64,000 nt of DNA from Idiomarina seosinensis (GCF_003987275.1 NZ_PIQF01000004.1:124001-188000); one strand, 5' to 3'. Positions 36,838 through 49,576 are shown, counted from the stretch's first letter. Numbers and translations: made by a program. The notes: generated from the letters alone by a model not told the origin.

Positions 36838-38925
36838 ATGAATTCAACCGCAGCGCCATTAGCTAAGATACCACTTACCACTTTAAAAGGAGTGGGTGAT
36901 AAGGTGGCTAAAAAGCTGGCGAAACTTGGTTTGAAAAGTGTTCAGGACGCTGTTTTTCATCTGCCACTGCGTTATGAAGATCGAACTCGAATCGCGCTGA
37001 TTGCCGAACTGCGGCCAGGCCAAAGCTCGAACTTAGAAGTTGAGGTACAAAACGCCGATATAAAATACGGCCGTAAAAGGATGCTAATCGTCCGGGCAAA
37101 AGATCCGAGTGGCTCTATCACACTTCGGTTTTTCCAGTTCAGTGCAGCCCAGCTTAAGCAGTTCTCAGCTGGCACTCGACTGTTGGTGTTTGGCGAAATT
37201 CGGCACGGTATGGGAGGCGCCGAACTAGTGCATCCCGAGTATTCGGTATTAAAGGCGACCGAACAAGTGAAACTTGAATCGCATTTCACACCCGTTTACC
37301 CAACCACAGAAGGTGTCTACCCAACAACCTTAAGAAAAATTATTGAGCAGGCATTAACGTTTTTGTCCGAGCAAAGCGTGGAAGAGTTATTACCTGACTC
37401 GATACGACCTCATAACTTGTCACTGGTTGCCGCATTAAAACTATTGCATCACCCTCCTCTCGATGTGTCATTGCAAGCACTGGAACTTGGCTCGCATCCT
37501 GCGCAACAAAGGTTGGCAATGGAAGAGCTAATCGCTCATCAAGTGAGTTTGTTGCAACTGCGGCAGCAGCGACAGGCCGAGGGTGGTATTGCGATAAAAC
37601 AGCCCGGCGTGCTGCAACATCAGTTTTTAGAACAGTTACCGTTTCGGCCGACCGCGGCTCAGCAACGAGTCGTTAACGAGTTAAGCGCTGATATGCAACA
37701 GCCGCAACCAATGATGAGGCTGGTGCAGGGAGATGTTGGTTCGGGGAAAACATTAGTCGCAGCGCTGGCTGCGTTGCAAGTGATTGAGTCAGGTTTTCAA
37801 GTGGCTTTAATGGCACCTACGGAGCTTTTATCCGAGCAACATGCATTGTCGTTTAAGCAATGGTTACAACCGTTAGGTATTAACGTTGGTTGGCTAAGTG
37901 GACGCACCAAAGGTAAATCACGGCAACAGCTACTCGAGCAAGTGGCTGAGGGAAATATTCAATTGTTGGTTGGTACTCACGCGCTTTTTCAGGAGGACGT
38001 GAACTATCAGCGGCTAGCGTTAGTAATTATTGATGAACAACATCGATTTGGTGTTCATCAGCGACTGCAGTTGCGCGAAAAGGGAGTAAAAGCAGGCTTT
38101 CAACCCCACCAGTTGATTATGACTGCAACCCCTATTCCGAGAACTCTGGCAATGACAGCTTATGCCGATTTAGCAACCTCGGTTATTGATGAATTGCCGC
38201 CGGGCCGAACGCCTGTCACCACGGTAGCAGTCTCTGATACTCGCCGAGAGCAGGTAATTGAGCGAGTCCGTGACGTTTGTTTAACCGAAAAGCGTCAGGC
38301 TTATTGGGTATGTACTTTGATTGAAGAATCCGAGGCGCTAGAGTGTCAGGCAGCCGAGGATACCGCCAGCGAGTTACAACAAGCATTGCCGGAATTAACG
38401 GTGGGGTTAGTCCATGGGCGCTTGAAAGCCGAGCAGAAAGAAGCCGTTATGCAAGCGTTTAAGGCTGCTGAAATTGACCTGCTGGTGGCTACCACTGTGA
38501 TTGAAGTTGGCGTAGACGTGCCGAATGCATCGTTGATGATTATCGAAAATCCGGAACGTTTAGGTTTGGCGCAATTGCACCAGTTACGGGGACGTGTTGG
38601 GCGGGGTTCTGTGGCGAGCCATTGTGTATTGCTTTACAAAAGTCCGTTATCAAAACTAGCGGCAGAGCGGCTGGCCGTTCTAAGAGAAAGTAACGATGGA
38701 TTCGTCATTGCCCAACGCGATCTTGAAATCAGAGGACCGGGCGAATTATTGGGGCACAGACAAACTGGTTTGACGCAGATGAAGGTTGCAGATATTGAGC
38801 GTGACGCAGAGTTGGTCCCTGTGGCTCAGCAGTTAGCCGATCGTCTGTTGCAGAAATATCCGCAAGCAGCCAAGGCACTCACTGACCGTTGGTTACCGCA
38901 TAGAGATCATTATGCGCAGGTATAA
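36838..38925 (+). CDS. recG: ATP-dependent DNA helicase RecG
   Basis: A 695-residue fork-remodelling helicase. The wedge/OB domain begins with [16 protein letters not shown]; then come the P-loop [11 protein letters not shown], the [11 protein letters not shown] box, the [11 protein letters not shown] motif and the C-terminal QLRGRVGRG motif VI. Length is typical. The order trmH-recG is conserved in gammaproteobacteria. It acts on stalled replication forks and Holliday junctions. Confidence 0.97.
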   Translation: MNSTAAPLAKIPLTTLKGVGDKVAKKLAKLGLKSVQDAVFHLPLRYEDRTRIALIAELRPGQSSNLEVEVQNADIKYGRKRMLIVRAKDPSGSITLRFFQFSAAQLKQFSAGTRLLVFGEIRHGMGGAELVHPEYSVLKATEQVKLESHFTPVYPTTEGVYPTTLRKIIEQALTFLSEQSVEELLPDSIRPHNLSLVAALKLLHHPPLDVSLQALELGSHPAQQRLAMEELIAHQVSLLQLRQQRQAEGGIAIKQPGVLQHQFLEQLPFRPTAAQQRVVNELSADMQQPQPMMRLVQGDVGSGKTLVAALAALQVIESGFQVALMAPTELLSEQHALSFKQWLQPLGINVGWLSGRTKGKSRQQLLEQVAEGNIQLLVGTHALFQEDVNYQRLALVIIDEQHRFGVHQRLQLREKGVKAGFQPHQLIMTATPIPRTLAMTAYADLATSVIDELPPGRTPVTTVAVSDTRREQVIERVRDVCLTEKRQAYWVCTLIEESEALECQAAEDTASELQQALPELTVGLVHGRLKAEQKEAVMQAFKAAEIDLLVATTVIEVGVDVPNASLMIIENPERLGLAQLHQLRGRVGRGSVASHCVLLYKSPLSKLAAERLAVLRESNDGFVIAQRDLEIRGPGELLGHRQTGLTQMKVADIERDAELVPVAQQLADRLLQKYPQAAKALTDRWLPHRDHYAQV

Positions 38926-38984
38926 CTGCTGCATCCCGTGGTCGCTTGAAGTACACTAGGGAAAATTTAGTTCAAGGTGTTTAC

Positions 38985-39740
38985 ATGAACGATAAAAAAA
39001 ATGATTCGATTGACTTTGGCTACCAGCAGGTAGCTCGCGATCACAAGAAAGGGTTGGTTGCGAACGTGTTTAGCTCGGTAGCTGCTAAATACGATGTAAT
39101 GAACGATCTCATGTCGTTTGGCATACATCGCTTATGGAAGCGCTACACCATTGATTGCAGTGGCGTTCGCAGTGGCATGAGAGTTTTGGATATCGCGGGT
39201 GGCACAGGTGATTTAACGGCTCAGTTCTCGCGCCGTGTCGGTGCATCCGGAGAAGTTGTGCTCGCCGACATTAATGATTCAATGTTAAAAGTGGGCCGCG
39301 AAAAACTCCGTGACAAAGGCTTCGTTGGAAACATTCGGTATGTTCAGGCAGACGCCGAACAGTTGCCGTTCGAAGACAATAGTTTTGATATTATTACCAT
39401 TGCCTTTGGGCTGCGCAATGTCACCGATAAAGATGCTGCGCTGCGGTCAATGCTCAGAGTATTAAAGCCGGGTGGACGCTTATTGATTTTAGAGTTTTCA
39501 AAGCCCATCGCGCCAGGTTTGAATCAGGTTTACGATTTTTACTCGTTTAATGTGTTACCTAAAATGGGTCAAGCGGTCGCCAATGATGCCGAGAGCTACC
39601 AATATTTGGCCGAGTCAATTCGCATGCACCCCGACCAAGATACGTTAAAGCAAATGATGCATGACGCGGGCTACGAAAATATAGACTACCAAAACCTGAC
39701 CGGTGGTATTGTAGCGCTGCATAGAGGGTACAAGTTTTGA
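38985..39740 (+). CDS. ubiE: Ubiquinone/menaquinone methyltransferase UbiE
   Basis: A SAM-dependent C-methyltransferase of 251 residues in ubiquinone (and menaquinone) synthesis. The ATG at 38985 follows AAGG by 8 bases and starts [16 protein letters not shown]; the longer frame is not supported. SAM motif [12 protein letters not shown] (residues ~67-78) and the UbiE signatures [15 protein letters not shown] and [17 protein letters not shown] are complete. The 3' end overlaps ubiJ by 4 bases (ATGA). Confidence 0.97.
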   Translation: MNDKKNDSIDFGYQQVARDHKKGLVANVFSSVAAKYDVMNDLMSFGIHRLWKRYTIDCSGVRSGMRVLDIAGGTGDLTAQFSRRVGASGEVVLADINDSMLKVGREKLRDKGFVGNIRYVQADAEQLPFEDNSFDIITIAFGLRNVTDKDAALRSMLRVLKPGGRLLILEFSKPIAPGLNQVYDFYSFNVLPKMGQAVANDAESYQYLAESIRMHPDQDTLKQMMHDAGYENIDYQNLTGGIVALHRGYKF

Positions 39741-40351
39741 TGAAAAGCCTGGGTTTATTGCCGTGGATGTTATTGGAAAAGCTGGTCAATGAGCTGTTAG
39801 AGCGGGATCCCAACTCGGTAAGCCGCCTGCAAAAATTGCACGGTAAAACGCTACGTTTTGATATTAAAGAGCTGCCGTTTGAACTGACAGTAGCGGTCGA
39901 CGAGCATGGCATCCGGTTGTCGACAGTCGCCGATGAAACAGCTGACTGCTGGATACAGACTGAGCTTGGTGTGCTACCCGAGCTAAAGGATACGGCGAAC
40001 CTGACTCGCTTGATCAAGGCCAATAAGTTAGATATTGAAGGTGACCCGGTGCTGGCTCAGCAATTGGTGTCATTAATCCGGGATCTTGATATCGACTGGG
40101 AGACGGAGTTGGCTGCAAAGATTGGCGATACACCTGCGTACTGGTTGAGTAACCTTTGGCAACAAAGCCGAGACCGGGCAAAACAGTCTTTCGACTCTCA
40201 ACAGCGGTGGCTTGCCGGTGCTGTTATCGAAGAAAAAAAGCTATTGCCAGCTCGTATCGAATTTGAACAATTTAAACAACAGCTGCAGCAATTGCGAGCT
40301 CATGTAGAACGCCTGGAAAGGCAGCTGCAGAATGGAGCTAGTGATGCGTAG
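39737..40351 (+). CDS. ubiJ: Ubiquinone biosynthesis accessory factor UbiJ
   Basis: A 204-residue protein with an SCP2-like lipid-binding domain near the N-terminus (residues ~10-110) and a C-terminal coiled coil ([20 protein letters not shown]). UbiJ scaffolds the soluble Ubi complex with UbiK and binds ubiquinone intermediates. Identification rests mainly on its conserved position between ubiE and ubiB, and on length and domain shape. Confidence 0.92.
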   Translation: MMKSLGLLPWMLLEKLVNELLERDPNSVSRLQKLHGKTLRFDIKELPFELTVAVDEHGIRLSTVADETADCWIQTELGVLPELKDTANLTRLIKANKLDIEGDPVLAQQLVSLIRDLDIDWETELAAKIGDTPAYWLSNLWQQSRDRAKQSFDSQQRWLAGAVIEEKKLLPARIEFEQFKQQLQQLRAHVERLERQLQNGASDA

Positions 40352-41996
40352 CCGCCGCTTATATGCTATTGCTAAAACACTACTTAGCTACGGCTTAGAT
40401 GACCTGATTCCTGCTAAATGGCTGCCTTGGTCGATCCGTATTGGTCGCCATGCGTTATTTTGGTTGCCTAATCGACATAAAGACAAAACCCCGGGCATGA
40501 GGTTACGGCTGGCGCTGGAAGAACTTGGTCCAGTTTGGGTTAAGTTTGGGCAGATGCTCTCTACTAGACGCGATTTGTTGCCACCGGAAATTGCTATTGA
40601 ACTTGCGTATCTGCAGGACAGAGTAGCGCCATTTGACGGTGTGGCCGCCAAAGCCATTATTGAAAAGTCGCTTGGTCTTGTAGATATTAGCGAGCAGTTT
40701 GCTGACTTTGATACCATTCCACTGGCATCAGCCTCAATTGCTCAGGTTCACACAGGAACACTCTGGTTAGCGAACGGCGAGAGAAAAGACATTGTTATCA
40801 AAGTTATTCGTCCTGATATTCGTCGGACCATTGATGCTGACCTGGAGTTAATGGAAGCGTTTGCAGCTGTTATGGCGCGGCACCTGCCAGACGGGCGCCG
40901 GTTAAAACCGAAAGAGGTGGTTAAGGAATATCGAAAAACCTTATTGGATGAATTAGACCTTTCTCGAGAAGCGGCTAACGCAATACAACTAAAACGCAAC
41001 TTTGAAGATTCCGATTTATTGTATATCCCGACTGTCTATAGTGATTATAGCCGTCATAATGTGATGGTAATGGAACGCATAGACGGTATTCCGGTAAGTG
41101 ACGTAGAAGTGCTAAAAGCACGTGGCGTGGATATGAAAAAGCTTGCCGAGCGTGGTGTTGAAGTGTTCTTTACCCAGGTGTTCAGAGATAGCTTCTTTCA
41201 TGCTGATATGCACCCTGGCAATATTTTTGTCGCGAAAGATCACCCACGAAACCCGCGCTATATAGGTATCGACTTTGGCATCGTAGGCACCCTTAACAGA
41301 GAAGATAAGCGCTACTTAGCGGAAAATTTCCTGGCCTTCTTTAACCGAGATTACCGGAAAGTTGCAGAGCTTCATGTGGATTCTGGTTGGGTGCCACAGC
41401 ACACTAATATTGAAGAATTTGAATCCGCTATTCGCACTGTGTGTGAGCCTATTTTTGAAAAGCCTCTTGCAGAGATTTCTTTTGGTCATGTGTTGGTTAA
41501 TTTATTTAATACGGCTCGGCGTTTCGAAATGGAAGTACAGCCCCAGCTGGTGCTATTACAAAAAACGTTGCTCTATATTGAAGGTCTAGGCCGACAGCTT
41601 TATCCAGAGTTAGACTTGTGGAAAACCGCCAAACCTTTCTTAGAACGTTGGATGAATGAGCAGCTTGGCTGGCGAGCCGTTGTTCGTTCAGTGAAAGAAA
41701 ACGCGCCTTACTGGGCTGAGAAATTACCAGAACTACCAAATTTGTTGTTTCAAAGTTTGGATTCTCAACAGCACTTACAGCAGCAGTTAGAGCAGCAGCA
41801 CAAAGCGCAGCTACGGCAACAGCAACAGGCCTCAACCAGCTCTTTTTGGGGGGTGTTAGCTGCCAGTGGAGTTGTCAGCACTGCGTGGCTCACGACAGAG
41901 AGCGAAAGCATGGTTTGGCCGATCACTTCTGCGGCTATTACTGTTATAATTTGTACACAAGCATGGCGAACACGTCCGCGCGTAGACAAACATTAA
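40344..41996 (+). CDS. ubiB: Ubiquinone biosynthesis kinase-like protein UbiB
   Basis: An atypical kinase-like ATPase of about 550 residues, needed for ubiquinone synthesis. The KxGQ-type motif ([17 protein letters not shown]) and the Ala-rich loop ([12 protein letters not shown]) are diagnostic. The ATG at 40344 is preferred because GGAG lies 6 bases upstream; the earlier ATG (40332) precedes the SD. The C-terminus has a glutamine-rich stretch (residues ~480-500) before the usual two membrane helices. It overlaps ubiJ by 8 bases. Confidence 0.95.
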   Translation: MRSRRLYAIAKTLLSYGLDDLIPAKWLPWSIRIGRHALFWLPNRHKDKTPGMRLRLALEELGPVWVKFGQMLSTRRDLLPPEIAIELAYLQDRVAPFDGVAAKAIIEKSLGLVDISEQFADFDTIPLASASIAQVHTGTLWLANGERKDIVIKVIRPDIRRTIDADLELMEAFAAVMARHLPDGRRLKPKEVVKEYRKTLLDELDLSREAANAIQLKRNFEDSDLLYIPTVYSDYSRHNVMVMERIDGIPVSDVEVLKARGVDMKKLAERGVEVFFTQVFRDSFFHADMHPGNIFVAKDHPRNPRYIGIDFGIVGTLNREDKRYLAENFLAFFNRDYRKVAELHVDSGWVPQHTNIEEFESAIRTVCEPIFEKPLAEISFGHVLVNLFNTARRFEMEVQPQLVLLQKTLLYIEGLGRQLYPELDLWKTAKPFLERWMNEQLGWRAVVRSVKENAPYWAEKLPELPNLLFQSLDSQQHLQQQLEQQHKAQLRQQQQASTSSFWGVLAASGVVSTAWLTTESESMVWPITSAAITVIICTQAWRTRPRVDKH

Positions 41997-42011
41997 TGTT
42001 ATAGGTGAATT

Positions 42012-42260
42012 ATGGGCATCAGTCCTTGGCAACTTCTTATACTTTTAGCGATTATCGTGCTGTTATTTGGTACCAAGCGGCTGCGTAATATTGGTAGCGA
42101 TGTTGGTAGTGCTGTAAAAGGTTTTAAAAAGTCGATGAGTGACGACGATAAAGGCTCTGAAGAGGATCAGACAGAAGAGGATAAACTGGCTGAGAAAGAT
42201 GCTTCTGAACCATCTTCAGATGACAGCAAAGCGCCAGACAAAGAGCAGAAACGGAAGTAA
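42012..42260 (+). CDS. tatA: Sec-independent translocase protein TatA
   Basis: An 82-residue pore-forming component of the Tat pathway for folded proteins. It has one N-terminal membrane helix ([17 protein letters not shown]), the hinge LFGTKRL, an amphipathic helix ([11 protein letters not shown]) and an acidic, disordered tail. It starts 15 bases after ubiB and is the first of tatABC. Confidence 0.96.
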   Translation: MGISPWQLLILLAIIVLLFGTKRLRNIGSDVGSAVKGFKKSMSDDDKGSEEDQTEEDKLAEKDASEPSSDDSKAPDKEQKRK

Positions 42261-42263
42261 TCG

Positions 42264-42608
42264 ATGTTTGATATCGGCTTCTGGGAGCTATTATTAATAG
42301 CTATGGTGGGGTTGTTGGTGCTCGGCCCTGAGCGACTCCCCTCTGCCTTAAGAAGTTTACAAAGAACCGTCGGTGGAATAAAAAGCTACAGTCAGCGAAT
42401 GCAGAATGAGCTAGATAATGAGCTACGAATAAAAGAACTACATGAAAATTTAAAAAAAGCCGAAGCACAGGATTTTAGCGATCTCAGCCCGGAGCTTCAG
42501 CGGTCGATCGTTGAATTACAGAACGCCGCTGCCGATGTACAACGGCCCTACCAGAAGAAATCCGATAAGACAGAGACAGATGATAGTGATGATTCGGACA
42601 AGCAATGA
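42264..42608 (+). CDS. tatB: Sec-independent translocase protein TatB
   Basis: The 114-residue receptor component of the Tat pathway. The N-terminal helix [20 protein letters not shown] with the conserved Glu, followed by [11 protein letters not shown], and the amphipathic helix are typical. The C-terminal tail is acidic and low complexity. It overlaps tatC by 4 bases (ATGA). Confidence 0.96.
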   Translation: MFDIGFWELLLIAMVGLLVLGPERLPSALRSLQRTVGGIKSYSQRMQNELDNELRIKELHENLKKAEAQDFSDLSPELQRSIVELQNAAADVQRPYQKKSDKTETDDSDDSDKQ

Positions 42609-43351
42609 GTGATTCCCCTTTAATCGATCATTTGCTGGAGCTTCGCAACCGATTATTACGCGCTGTTTTAGTTATCGTTGCGGTATTCGGAAGTCTGGCA
42701 TACTTTGCCAATGATCTTTATCGTCTATTGGCAGAACCACTGATCCGACATTTACCGGTCGGAACACAAATGATAGCGACGGATGTTGCCGCTCCTTTCT
42801 TTACCCCATTTAAACTTACATTTGTTATTGCAGTGGCACTGGCGGTTCCGTTTTTGCTCTGGCAAATATGGGCATTTATTGCACCGGGCTTGTATCGTAA
42901 AGAAAAGCGACTGGTAGTTCCTTTATTGGCAAGTAGTACGCTTCTTTTTTATGCTGGCATTGGCTTTGCTTACTTTGTCGTGTTGCCTCTGGCGATGGGC
43001 TTTTTTACCAGCGTAGCGCCCGCGGATGTTGCTATTGCGACGGATATCTCCCGTTATCTAGATTTTGTTTTAGCAATATTTATTGCTTTTGGTATTGCCT
43101 TTGAAACCCCAGTCGCTATTGTATTATTAATCTGGAGTGGCGTAAGCACGCCTGATTCTTTGAGGAAAAAGCGACCGTATGTCATCGTAGGGGCGTTTAC
43201 TCTTGGGATGTTACTAACCCCTCCAGATATCATATCGCAGACATTGTTAGCCGTTCCAATGTGGTTGTTGTTCGAATTAGGGCTGATCATTGGGAGCTTT
43301 TATAGGCCGACGCAAAAGCAATCCGGGCAAAGCAACTCAACCGAAGAATAA
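42605..43351 (+). CDS. tatC: Sec-independent translocase protein TatC
   Basis: The 248-residue six-helix core of the Tat translocase that recognises twin-arginine signal peptides. The start [19 protein letters not shown] contains the conserved LxELRxR motif; the periplasmic first loop and [20 protein letters not shown] are also conserved. It is followed by tatD after 13 bases. Confidence 0.97.
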   Translation: MSDSPLIDHLLELRNRLLRAVLVIVAVFGSLAYFANDLYRLLAEPLIRHLPVGTQMIATDVAAPFFTPFKLTFVIAVALAVPFLLWQIWAFIAPGLYRKEKRLVVPLLASSTLLFYAGIGFAYFVVLPLAMGFFTSVAPADVAIATDISRYLDFVLAIFIAFGIAFETPVAIVLLIWSGVSTPDSLRKKRPYVIVGAFTLGMLLTPPDIISQTLLAVPMWLLFELGLIIGSFYRPTQKQSGQSNSTEE

Positions 43352-43364
43352 CGATAATAAAGAT

Positions 43365-44156
43365 ATGTGGTTTGATGCGGGAGTTAACTTAACTAACAAG
43401 CGTCTTCTAAGTGACTTAGAAGGTGTTTTAGCTCGTGCCCACGACGCCGGTGTGGAGCGAATGTTAGTTATTGCTACTAATGAGCAAGAATCACAACAAG
43501 CCATTAACCTCTGTGAGCAATACCCGGGACGACTAGTCGCAACGGTGGGTGTGCACCCTCATGACGCGAGTGAGGTTAGCGAAAACTACGTCGACATACT
43601 TGAAGAGTTAGCCCGTCATCCGTCGGTTGTTGCTATTGGCGAGTGTGGTCTCGACTTTAATCGAAACTACTCACCGGCGGCGGATCAACAGCAAGTTTTT
43701 ACCCAGCAGGTGTTGCTTGCCAACCGCTTGGGACTACCGCTATATTTGCACGAAAGAGATGCTCAGCAACAGCAGCTAGAGATTCTTAATCAGCATTGCG
43801 CTGAGCACACAGTGTGTCTATCGCATTGTTTTACTGGCGGGCCGGAACAGGCGCAAGCGTATATAAAAAGAGGCCACTGGTTTGGCTTAACAGGTTGGCT
43901 TTGTGATGAGCGAAGAAATAAGGAACTGCTTGAGGCCTTGCAATTATTACCAAGAGATAAAGTGGTGATAGAAACCGACGCGCCGTTTTTATTGCCCAGA
44001 AACATTAAACCCAGGCCCAAGATGAACGAGCCTTCTTTATTGCCGTTTGTGGGGGAAGGGCTGGCCGAAGGCTGGTCAACAGCTCTGGAGGAAGTGGCAC
44101 AAGTTACTCTGGATAACAGTACTCGGTTATTTAATTTGGCGGAGTTACGCGGATGA
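43365..44156 (+). CDS. tatD: TatD-family metal-dependent DNase
   Basis: A 263-residue TIM-barrel hydrolase. The ATG at 43365 starts MWFDAGVNLTN; the open frame upstream runs inside tatC. The family motifs are present: the DAGVN entrance (in place of the usual DTHCH), GVHPHDA, GECGLDFNR and ETDAPFLLPRN. TatD proteins are 3'-5' exonucleases involved in DNA repair or degradation, not in Tat export, despite the location. It overlaps the next gene by 4 bases. Confidence 0.93.
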   Translation: MWFDAGVNLTNKRLLSDLEGVLARAHDAGVERMLVIATNEQESQQAINLCEQYPGRLVATVGVHPHDASEVSENYVDILEELARHPSVVAIGECGLDFNRNYSPAADQQQVFTQQVLLANRLGLPLYLHERDAQQQQLEILNQHCAEHTVCLSHCFTGGPEQAQAYIKRGHWFGLTGWLCDERRNKELLEALQLLPRDKVVIETDAPFLLPRNIKPRPKMNEPSLLPFVGEGLAEGWSTALEEVAQVTLDNSTRLFNLAELRG

Positions 44157-45922
44157 GCCGCTGGATCTATAGCCTAGCCGCATTGCTAGCGGTTTTCTTG
44201 ATCGGCCTTTGGTATACCGCCAATGCACAAGTTTCCGGGTCGGCGAGTCAGGAACCCATTAGCCTATCTTACCTAAGTAGTGATGAGCCGCTGTCGTTGT
44301 CGGATATCTATGAAAAATCGCGCGCAGACTGGCAGCCACTTGCTTCAAACCGCGCCTCCTTTGGCTACACCGATGATCAATACTGGCTGCGAGTCCAAAT
44401 TGAGAGAAAAAGCTACGACCGTATTTTACATATTGGTTATCCACTTTTGGATGAGCTTAATATCTACTGGGTGCAGTCTGATAATGTTAAAACCTATGCG
44501 CTTGGCGACCATAAACCGTACTACGAACGACCTATACTGACTTCCGAATTTTCGGTGCCTTTACCGGCGGGCGAGTCGGGAACGCTTTATATGAGTGCTC
44601 TTACTGAAAGCTCCATGCGGCTGCCAATCAGTATTCGCAGTGAAACCCAATTTTTTGATGCGCAGATGCAAAAACGGCTGGCTGAAGGGATCTATTTTGG
44701 CGTCTTACTGTGTATGGCGGTTTACAACCTATTTGGTTTTGTAGCCTCGCGCGAGCCGGAGTTTGGCCTGTATTCGTTATACACCCTTTTCTTCGGTGGA
44801 TTGATGTTATCCCTTGATGGCCTTGGGTTCCGTTACTTATGGCCTGAGTCGTTATTTTTGCAAGACAAAGGGATCCCTATTTTTGGTAGTTTAACGTTTT
44901 TAACGGCAGCGCTGTTTGCTTATCAGTTATTACGTTTAAAACAGTACCGTACTACGCTGGCCCGTGGATTATTCATCATGGCCGGGCTGTCCATCTTTAC
45001 GTTGTTACTCGGTATTTTTGCCAGTTACAAAGTCAGTATTCATGTATTGCTCATTTTTGCTGCCCCAGGCTGTCTTTACTTGCTTATTGTCGGCGCTTAC
45101 CTGTGGCGCAAAGGACTGGTTTACGCGAAGATGTTTACCATTGCGTGGGGTACGTTGTTAGTCTCTGTTATCGCTAACTCCCTCGGGTATCTTGGGGTCA
45201 TCGATAGTATGTTTATTCAACGGCACGCAATCATGCTTGGCTCGGGGATTGAGATTTTATTATTATCCTGGGTGTTAGCAGTCCGTTACAGCGAACAGCG
45301 ACGAGAAAAGTTAGAAGCGCAACAGCGCTATAATGAAGAGCTTGAAGACAATGTGGCAGAACGTACCTTTGAATTGCAGATTGCCTTACGCGAACTTCAG
45401 GACGTGAATTCAGAACTGGAGAAGAAGAACTCTGAAGATTCTCTGACAGGACTTTATAATCGTCGTTACTTTAGCCAGCAGCTGGAAAAAGAATACCGGC
45501 GGGCGTACCGCAGTAAAGTGGGATTGTGCTTATTAATGATTGATATCGACCACTTTAAGAAGATCAACGACAACTATGGGCATTTTATTGGTGATCAAAT
45601 TTTAAAAGGATTAGCGCAAAGACTCAAACAAAGCGCGAAGCGTCCAGCCGATGTTGTTTGTCGCTATGGTGGCGAAGAGTTTGCGATTATTTTGCCGGAT
45701 ACAACGCGCCAACATGCGGAGATATTCGCAACCCAACTGGTAGAAACTATCCGTGATAACCCGTTCCCTACCGATTCTGGCGAGCGTAGCATCACCATCA
45801 GTGTTGGTATTGCTGAGCTTAATAGCCTGGCTGGACAATCCACAGAAAGTTTATTTAAGACGGCTGATGAAGCCCTTTACCGCGCCAAACGTGATGGCCG
45901 TGATAAAGTCGTTACTATTTAG
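44153..45922 (+). CDS. 7TMR-DISM diguanylate cyclase
   Basis: A 589-residue membrane sensor. A signal/anchor segment is followed by a periplasmic 7TMR-DISMED2 domain (residues ~40-165), seven helices (about residues 175-380), a coiled coil and a C-terminal GGDEF domain with intact RYGGEEFAII (near residue 505) and DIDHFKKINDNYGH. It would make cyclic di-GMP in response to an external ligand, which is unknown. An RxxD inhibitory site is not evident. It overlaps tatD by 4 bases. Confidence 0.93.
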   Translation: MSRWIYSLAALLAVFLIGLWYTANAQVSGSASQEPISLSYLSSDEPLSLSDIYEKSRADWQPLASNRASFGYTDDQYWLRVQIERKSYDRILHIGYPLLDELNIYWVQSDNVKTYALGDHKPYYERPILTSEFSVPLPAGESGTLYMSALTESSMRLPISIRSETQFFDAQMQKRLAEGIYFGVLLCMAVYNLFGFVASREPEFGLYSLYTLFFGGLMLSLDGLGFRYLWPESLFLQDKGIPIFGSLTFLTAALFAYQLLRLKQYRTTLARGLFIMAGLSIFTLLLGIFASYKVSIHVLLIFAAPGCLYLLIVGAYLWRKGLVYAKMFTIAWGTLLVSVIANSLGYLGVIDSMFIQRHAIMLGSGIEILLLSWVLAVRYSEQRREKLEAQQRYNEELEDNVAERTFELQIALRELQDVNSELEKKNSEDSLTGLYNRRYFSQQLEKEYRRAYRSKVGLCLLMIDIDHFKKINDNYGHFIGDQILKGLAQRLKQSAKRPADVVCRYGGEEFAIILPDTTRQHAEIFATQLVETIRDNPFPTDSGERSITISVGIAELNSLAGQSTESLFKTADEALYRAKRDGRDKVVTI

Positions 45923-45939
45923 TTTTAGGAGTTTTTTAA

Positions 45940-46941
<1,002 letters not shown>

Positions 46942-46948
46942 GTTTGAG

Positions 46949-47875
46949 TTAAGCCGTTACTTCAGCGGCTAACTCGGCAAGTAGCCCCTCGCGCAAGGCA
47001 CCGTTGGTGACGCCAAATTGCTCTATGCCCAACTCCAGCAGCAGCCCGTAAAGAATAGAGATGCCGCCAGCCAGTATTGCTTTACGGTCTTCTCGCAGCC
47101 CGGCAAAAGAAAGTTTATTGACGGCTCCTGCTTTGATGCAACGATCGATTAGCGATCTCAACCAGTCACGGGTCAAAGCGGTTTGCCCTTCGGCTAGGGC
47201 AACTTCAGCCAATGCCCGAAACGTGCCCGACGCACCGAGTACCTGTTGCCAGCCAGCTTGCTGATAATCTCTACTGTAGTCAGCTATTTGTGCCTGGGCT
47301 TGACTGATGGCTGCTTCGAAGTTATCTGAAGTCAGCTTTTTGTCAGAAAAGTAGCTGTTCTGGAAAACCACACAGCCCATATCCAGACTTTTTAGTAGCT
47401 TGGGCTTCAGTGGCTTTCCAACGATGACTTCGGTACTGGCGCCGCCAATATCAATAACTAAAATGGGCTCTTGTTGCTCGGCGGCAGCGCAAACACCTGC
47501 AAAGATAAGAGCGGCTTCGGTTTCACCACTAATAACATTAATTGAGTAACCGAGAGCTTGCTCCAAACCAGGGATGATATCGGCTTGATTAGCAGATTTT
47601 CTAAGCGCCGCAGTGGCAACAGCCCTCACTGCATCTGGCTTAAATCGCTTTAATTGGTCAGAAAAGCCTTTTAGGCAGTTCTTAGCTCGCGCTATCGAGG
47701 ATGAGTCCAGCTGAAAGTTCGAGTTAAACCCGTCTGCCAGTCGAACCTTGTGCTTGTACCGGGCAACGATGCGGGGTTTGGGATAAAACCCCCGCATCGA
47801 TACTTCCGCTAACACTAAATGGAAGCTATTTGAGCCCATATCGATGGCGGCAAGTCGCTTGTTAGTAACCGCCAT
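46949..47875 (-). CDS. Short Ppx/GppA-family phosphatase
   Basis: A protein of about 308 residues with the actin-like Ppx/GppA fold: ATPase motifs AIDMGSNSFHLVLAE (residues ~9-23) and VIDIGGASTEVIVG. Full-length Ppx and GppA are about 500 residues and carry a C-terminal HD-type domain, which is absent here; this shorter form commonly sits beside rhlB in related genera. It would hydrolyse pppGpp or polyphosphate ends. The start (47875) lies just after the rhlB stop; the longer frame runs back into rhlB. Confidence 0.9.
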   Translation of the reverse strand: MAVTNKRLAAIDMGSNSFHLVLAEVSMRGFYPKPRIVARYKHKVRLADGFNSNFQLDSSSIARAKNCLKGFSDQLKRFKPDAVRAVATAALRKSANQADIIPGLEQALGYSINVISGETEAALIFAGVCAAAEQQEPILVIDIGGASTEVIVGKPLKPKLLKSLDMGCVVFQNSYFSDKKLTSDNFEAAISQAQAQIADYSRDYQQAGWQQVLGASGTFRALAEVALAEGQTALTRDWLRSLIDRCIKAGAVNKLSFAGLREDRKAILAGGISILYGLLLELGIEQFGVTNGALREGLLAELAAEVTA

Positions 47876-47876
47876 G

Positions 47877-49145
47877 TCAGTTTTTGCGTTGTGCCCCTGG
47901 CTTGCGTTGCCGTGGCCGGCCTTTGCCACCCGAATTGTTGCGGCGCCTACGATGGGTAGGTCGTGGCCGGCGCAAGTCAGTCAATAACGCAGTTTCATCA
48001 TAATTTGTGACTGGTATTGGATGACCGATATAGTCTTCAATAGCTGGCAAATTATAGACGTACTCTTCGCAGGCAAGGCTTATGGCTGCGCCACTTTCTC
48101 CGGCACGACCGGTGCGACCGATACGGTGCACGTAGTCCTCGCAGTCATCGGGCAAGTCGAAGTTATAAACGTGCGTCACAGCAGGAATATGTAGGCCACG
48201 AGCAGCAACATCTGTTGCCACCAGAATATCAAGCTGACCTTCGGCAAAGTCTTCTAAAATCTTTAAACGTTTTTTCTGTGGGACATCGCCGGTTAGTAGT
48301 CCAACCCGGTGCTCGTTAGCTGCAAGCCACTGATACACTTTGTCACAACCATGCTTGGTATTCGCAAACACGATTGCCTTGTCGGGCCAGTCTTCTTCGA
48401 GCAAGGTTAAAAGCAATGGCATTTTATCCGGTTTCGACGGATAAAATAATTCTTCGCTGATACGGACACCGGTTTTTTGTTCGGGTTCCACCTCTACTTT
48501 CGCAGGCGCATTCATGTGTTCATAAGCAAGTTCTTGAACGCGGTACGACAAGGTCGCAGAAAATAGTAGATTAAGGCGCTTGGCCGGTTCTGGCATTTTC
48601 GTCAGCAGATAACGAATGTCATCGATAAAGCCTAAGTCGAACATCCGATCTGCTTCGTCCAGTACCACCACTTCAATATTATCCAGCTTAAACAAACCTT
48701 GTTTGTAAAAGTCGATTAAACGGCCAGTGGTTCCTACTAGGATATCCGGGTTGTTGGCGAGTTGCTGCTTCTGAGCATCGTAGCCTTCGCCGCCGTATAT
48801 CACCGCCATATTCAGGCTGCAGTGACTATTCAGGGGTTCGGCATCGTGCGCTATCTGAATTGCTAACTCACGGGTCGGTGCCATGATTAACGCGCGCGGT
48901 CCGGTACGTTCATTATCGGCAGGCGCCTTCATTAAACGGTTGAAAGTGGCGAGCAGAAATGCCAAGGTTTTACCCGTGCCTGTCTGAGCCTGACCAGCGA
49001 CGTCTTGGCCAGCGAGTGCAACGGGAAGACTTAATGCCTGGATTGGAGTACAATGCTCAAATCCGGCGCTGCTAATAGCTTGCTCAATCTGCGGGTGTAA
49101 GCCGAGTTCGGCAAAGCGTGTTTCTGTAAGATGTGTTTTAGTCAT
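47877..49145 (-). CDS. rhlB: ATP-dependent RNA helicase RhlB
   Basis: A 422-residue DEAD-box helicase that works with the RNase E degradosome in mRNA turnover. Motif [16 protein letters not shown] ([14 protein letters not shown]), SAT and [13 protein letters not shown] are all present. The basic Arg/Lys-rich C-terminus is typical. The placement divergent from trxA-rho is conserved in gammaproteobacteria. Confidence 0.95.
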   Translation of the reverse strand: MTKTHLTETRFAELGLHPQIEQAISSAGFEHCTPIQALSLPVALAGQDVAGQAQTGTGKTLAFLLATFNRLMKAPADNERTGPRALIMAPTRELAIQIAHDAEPLNSHCSLNMAVIYGGEGYDAQKQQLANNPDILVGTTGRLIDFYKQGLFKLDNIEVVVLDEADRMFDLGFIDDIRYLLTKMPEPAKRLNLLFSATLSYRVQELAYEHMNAPAKVEVEPEQKTGVRISEELFYPSKPDKMPLLLTLLEEDWPDKAIVFANTKHGCDKVYQWLAANEHRVGLLTGDVPQKKRLKILEDFAEGQLDILVATDVAARGLHIPAVTHVYNFDLPDDCEDYVHRIGRTGRAGESGAAISLACEEYVYNLPAIEDYIGHPIPVTNYDETALLTDLRRPRPTHRRRRNNSGGKGRPRQRKPGAQRKN

Positions 49146-49240
49146 AAGTTATAAGCATATCAGTTTGCGCTTGTATTCAAAAACATAAATAATAGTATTT
49201 CGAAAAATATTTCCACGCGAAGAAAGTAGCGGAGAGTAAC

Positions 49241-49567
49241 ATGAGTGACGTAATTGTTCAGCTAAGCGATGACAGTTTTGAAGAAGATGTCATCAAATCC
49301 GATAAACCCGTTCTGGTTGATTTCTGGGCTGAGTGGTGTGGCCCTTGCAAAATGGTTGCTCCTATCTTGGATGATATCGCCGGGGAGTATGCCGGTAAAT
49401 TAGTAATAGGAAAGCTGAACGTCGACCATAATGATCAGACTCCACCGAAGTATGGAATACGTGGTATCCCAACACTGTTATTATTCAAAAACGGTGAAGT
49501 GGTGGCGACTAAAGTTGGCGCACTGTCGCGTGCTCAACTCACAGAATTCCTTGACCAGCACGTATAA
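49241..49567 (+). CDS. trxA: Thioredoxin 1
   Basis: The 108-residue thioredoxin with active-site WCGPCK near residues 32-37 and cis-Pro in [11 protein letters not shown]. It reduces disulfides in cytosolic proteins. It is divergent from rhlB and is followed by a terminator and the long rho leader, the usual gammaproteobacterial order. Confidence 0.97.
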   Translation: MSDVIVQLSDDSFEEDVIKSDKPVLVDFWAEWCGPCKMVAPILDDIAGEYAGKLVIGKLNVDHNDQTPPKYGIRGIPTLLLFKNGEVVATKVGALSRAQLTEFLDQHV

Positions 49568-49576
49568 GTGGTTAAC

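Noticed and set aside
39559-40023. 154-codon minus-strand frame over ubiE and ubiJ
   Set aside because: Shadow of two well-supported coding genes; no domain or SD.
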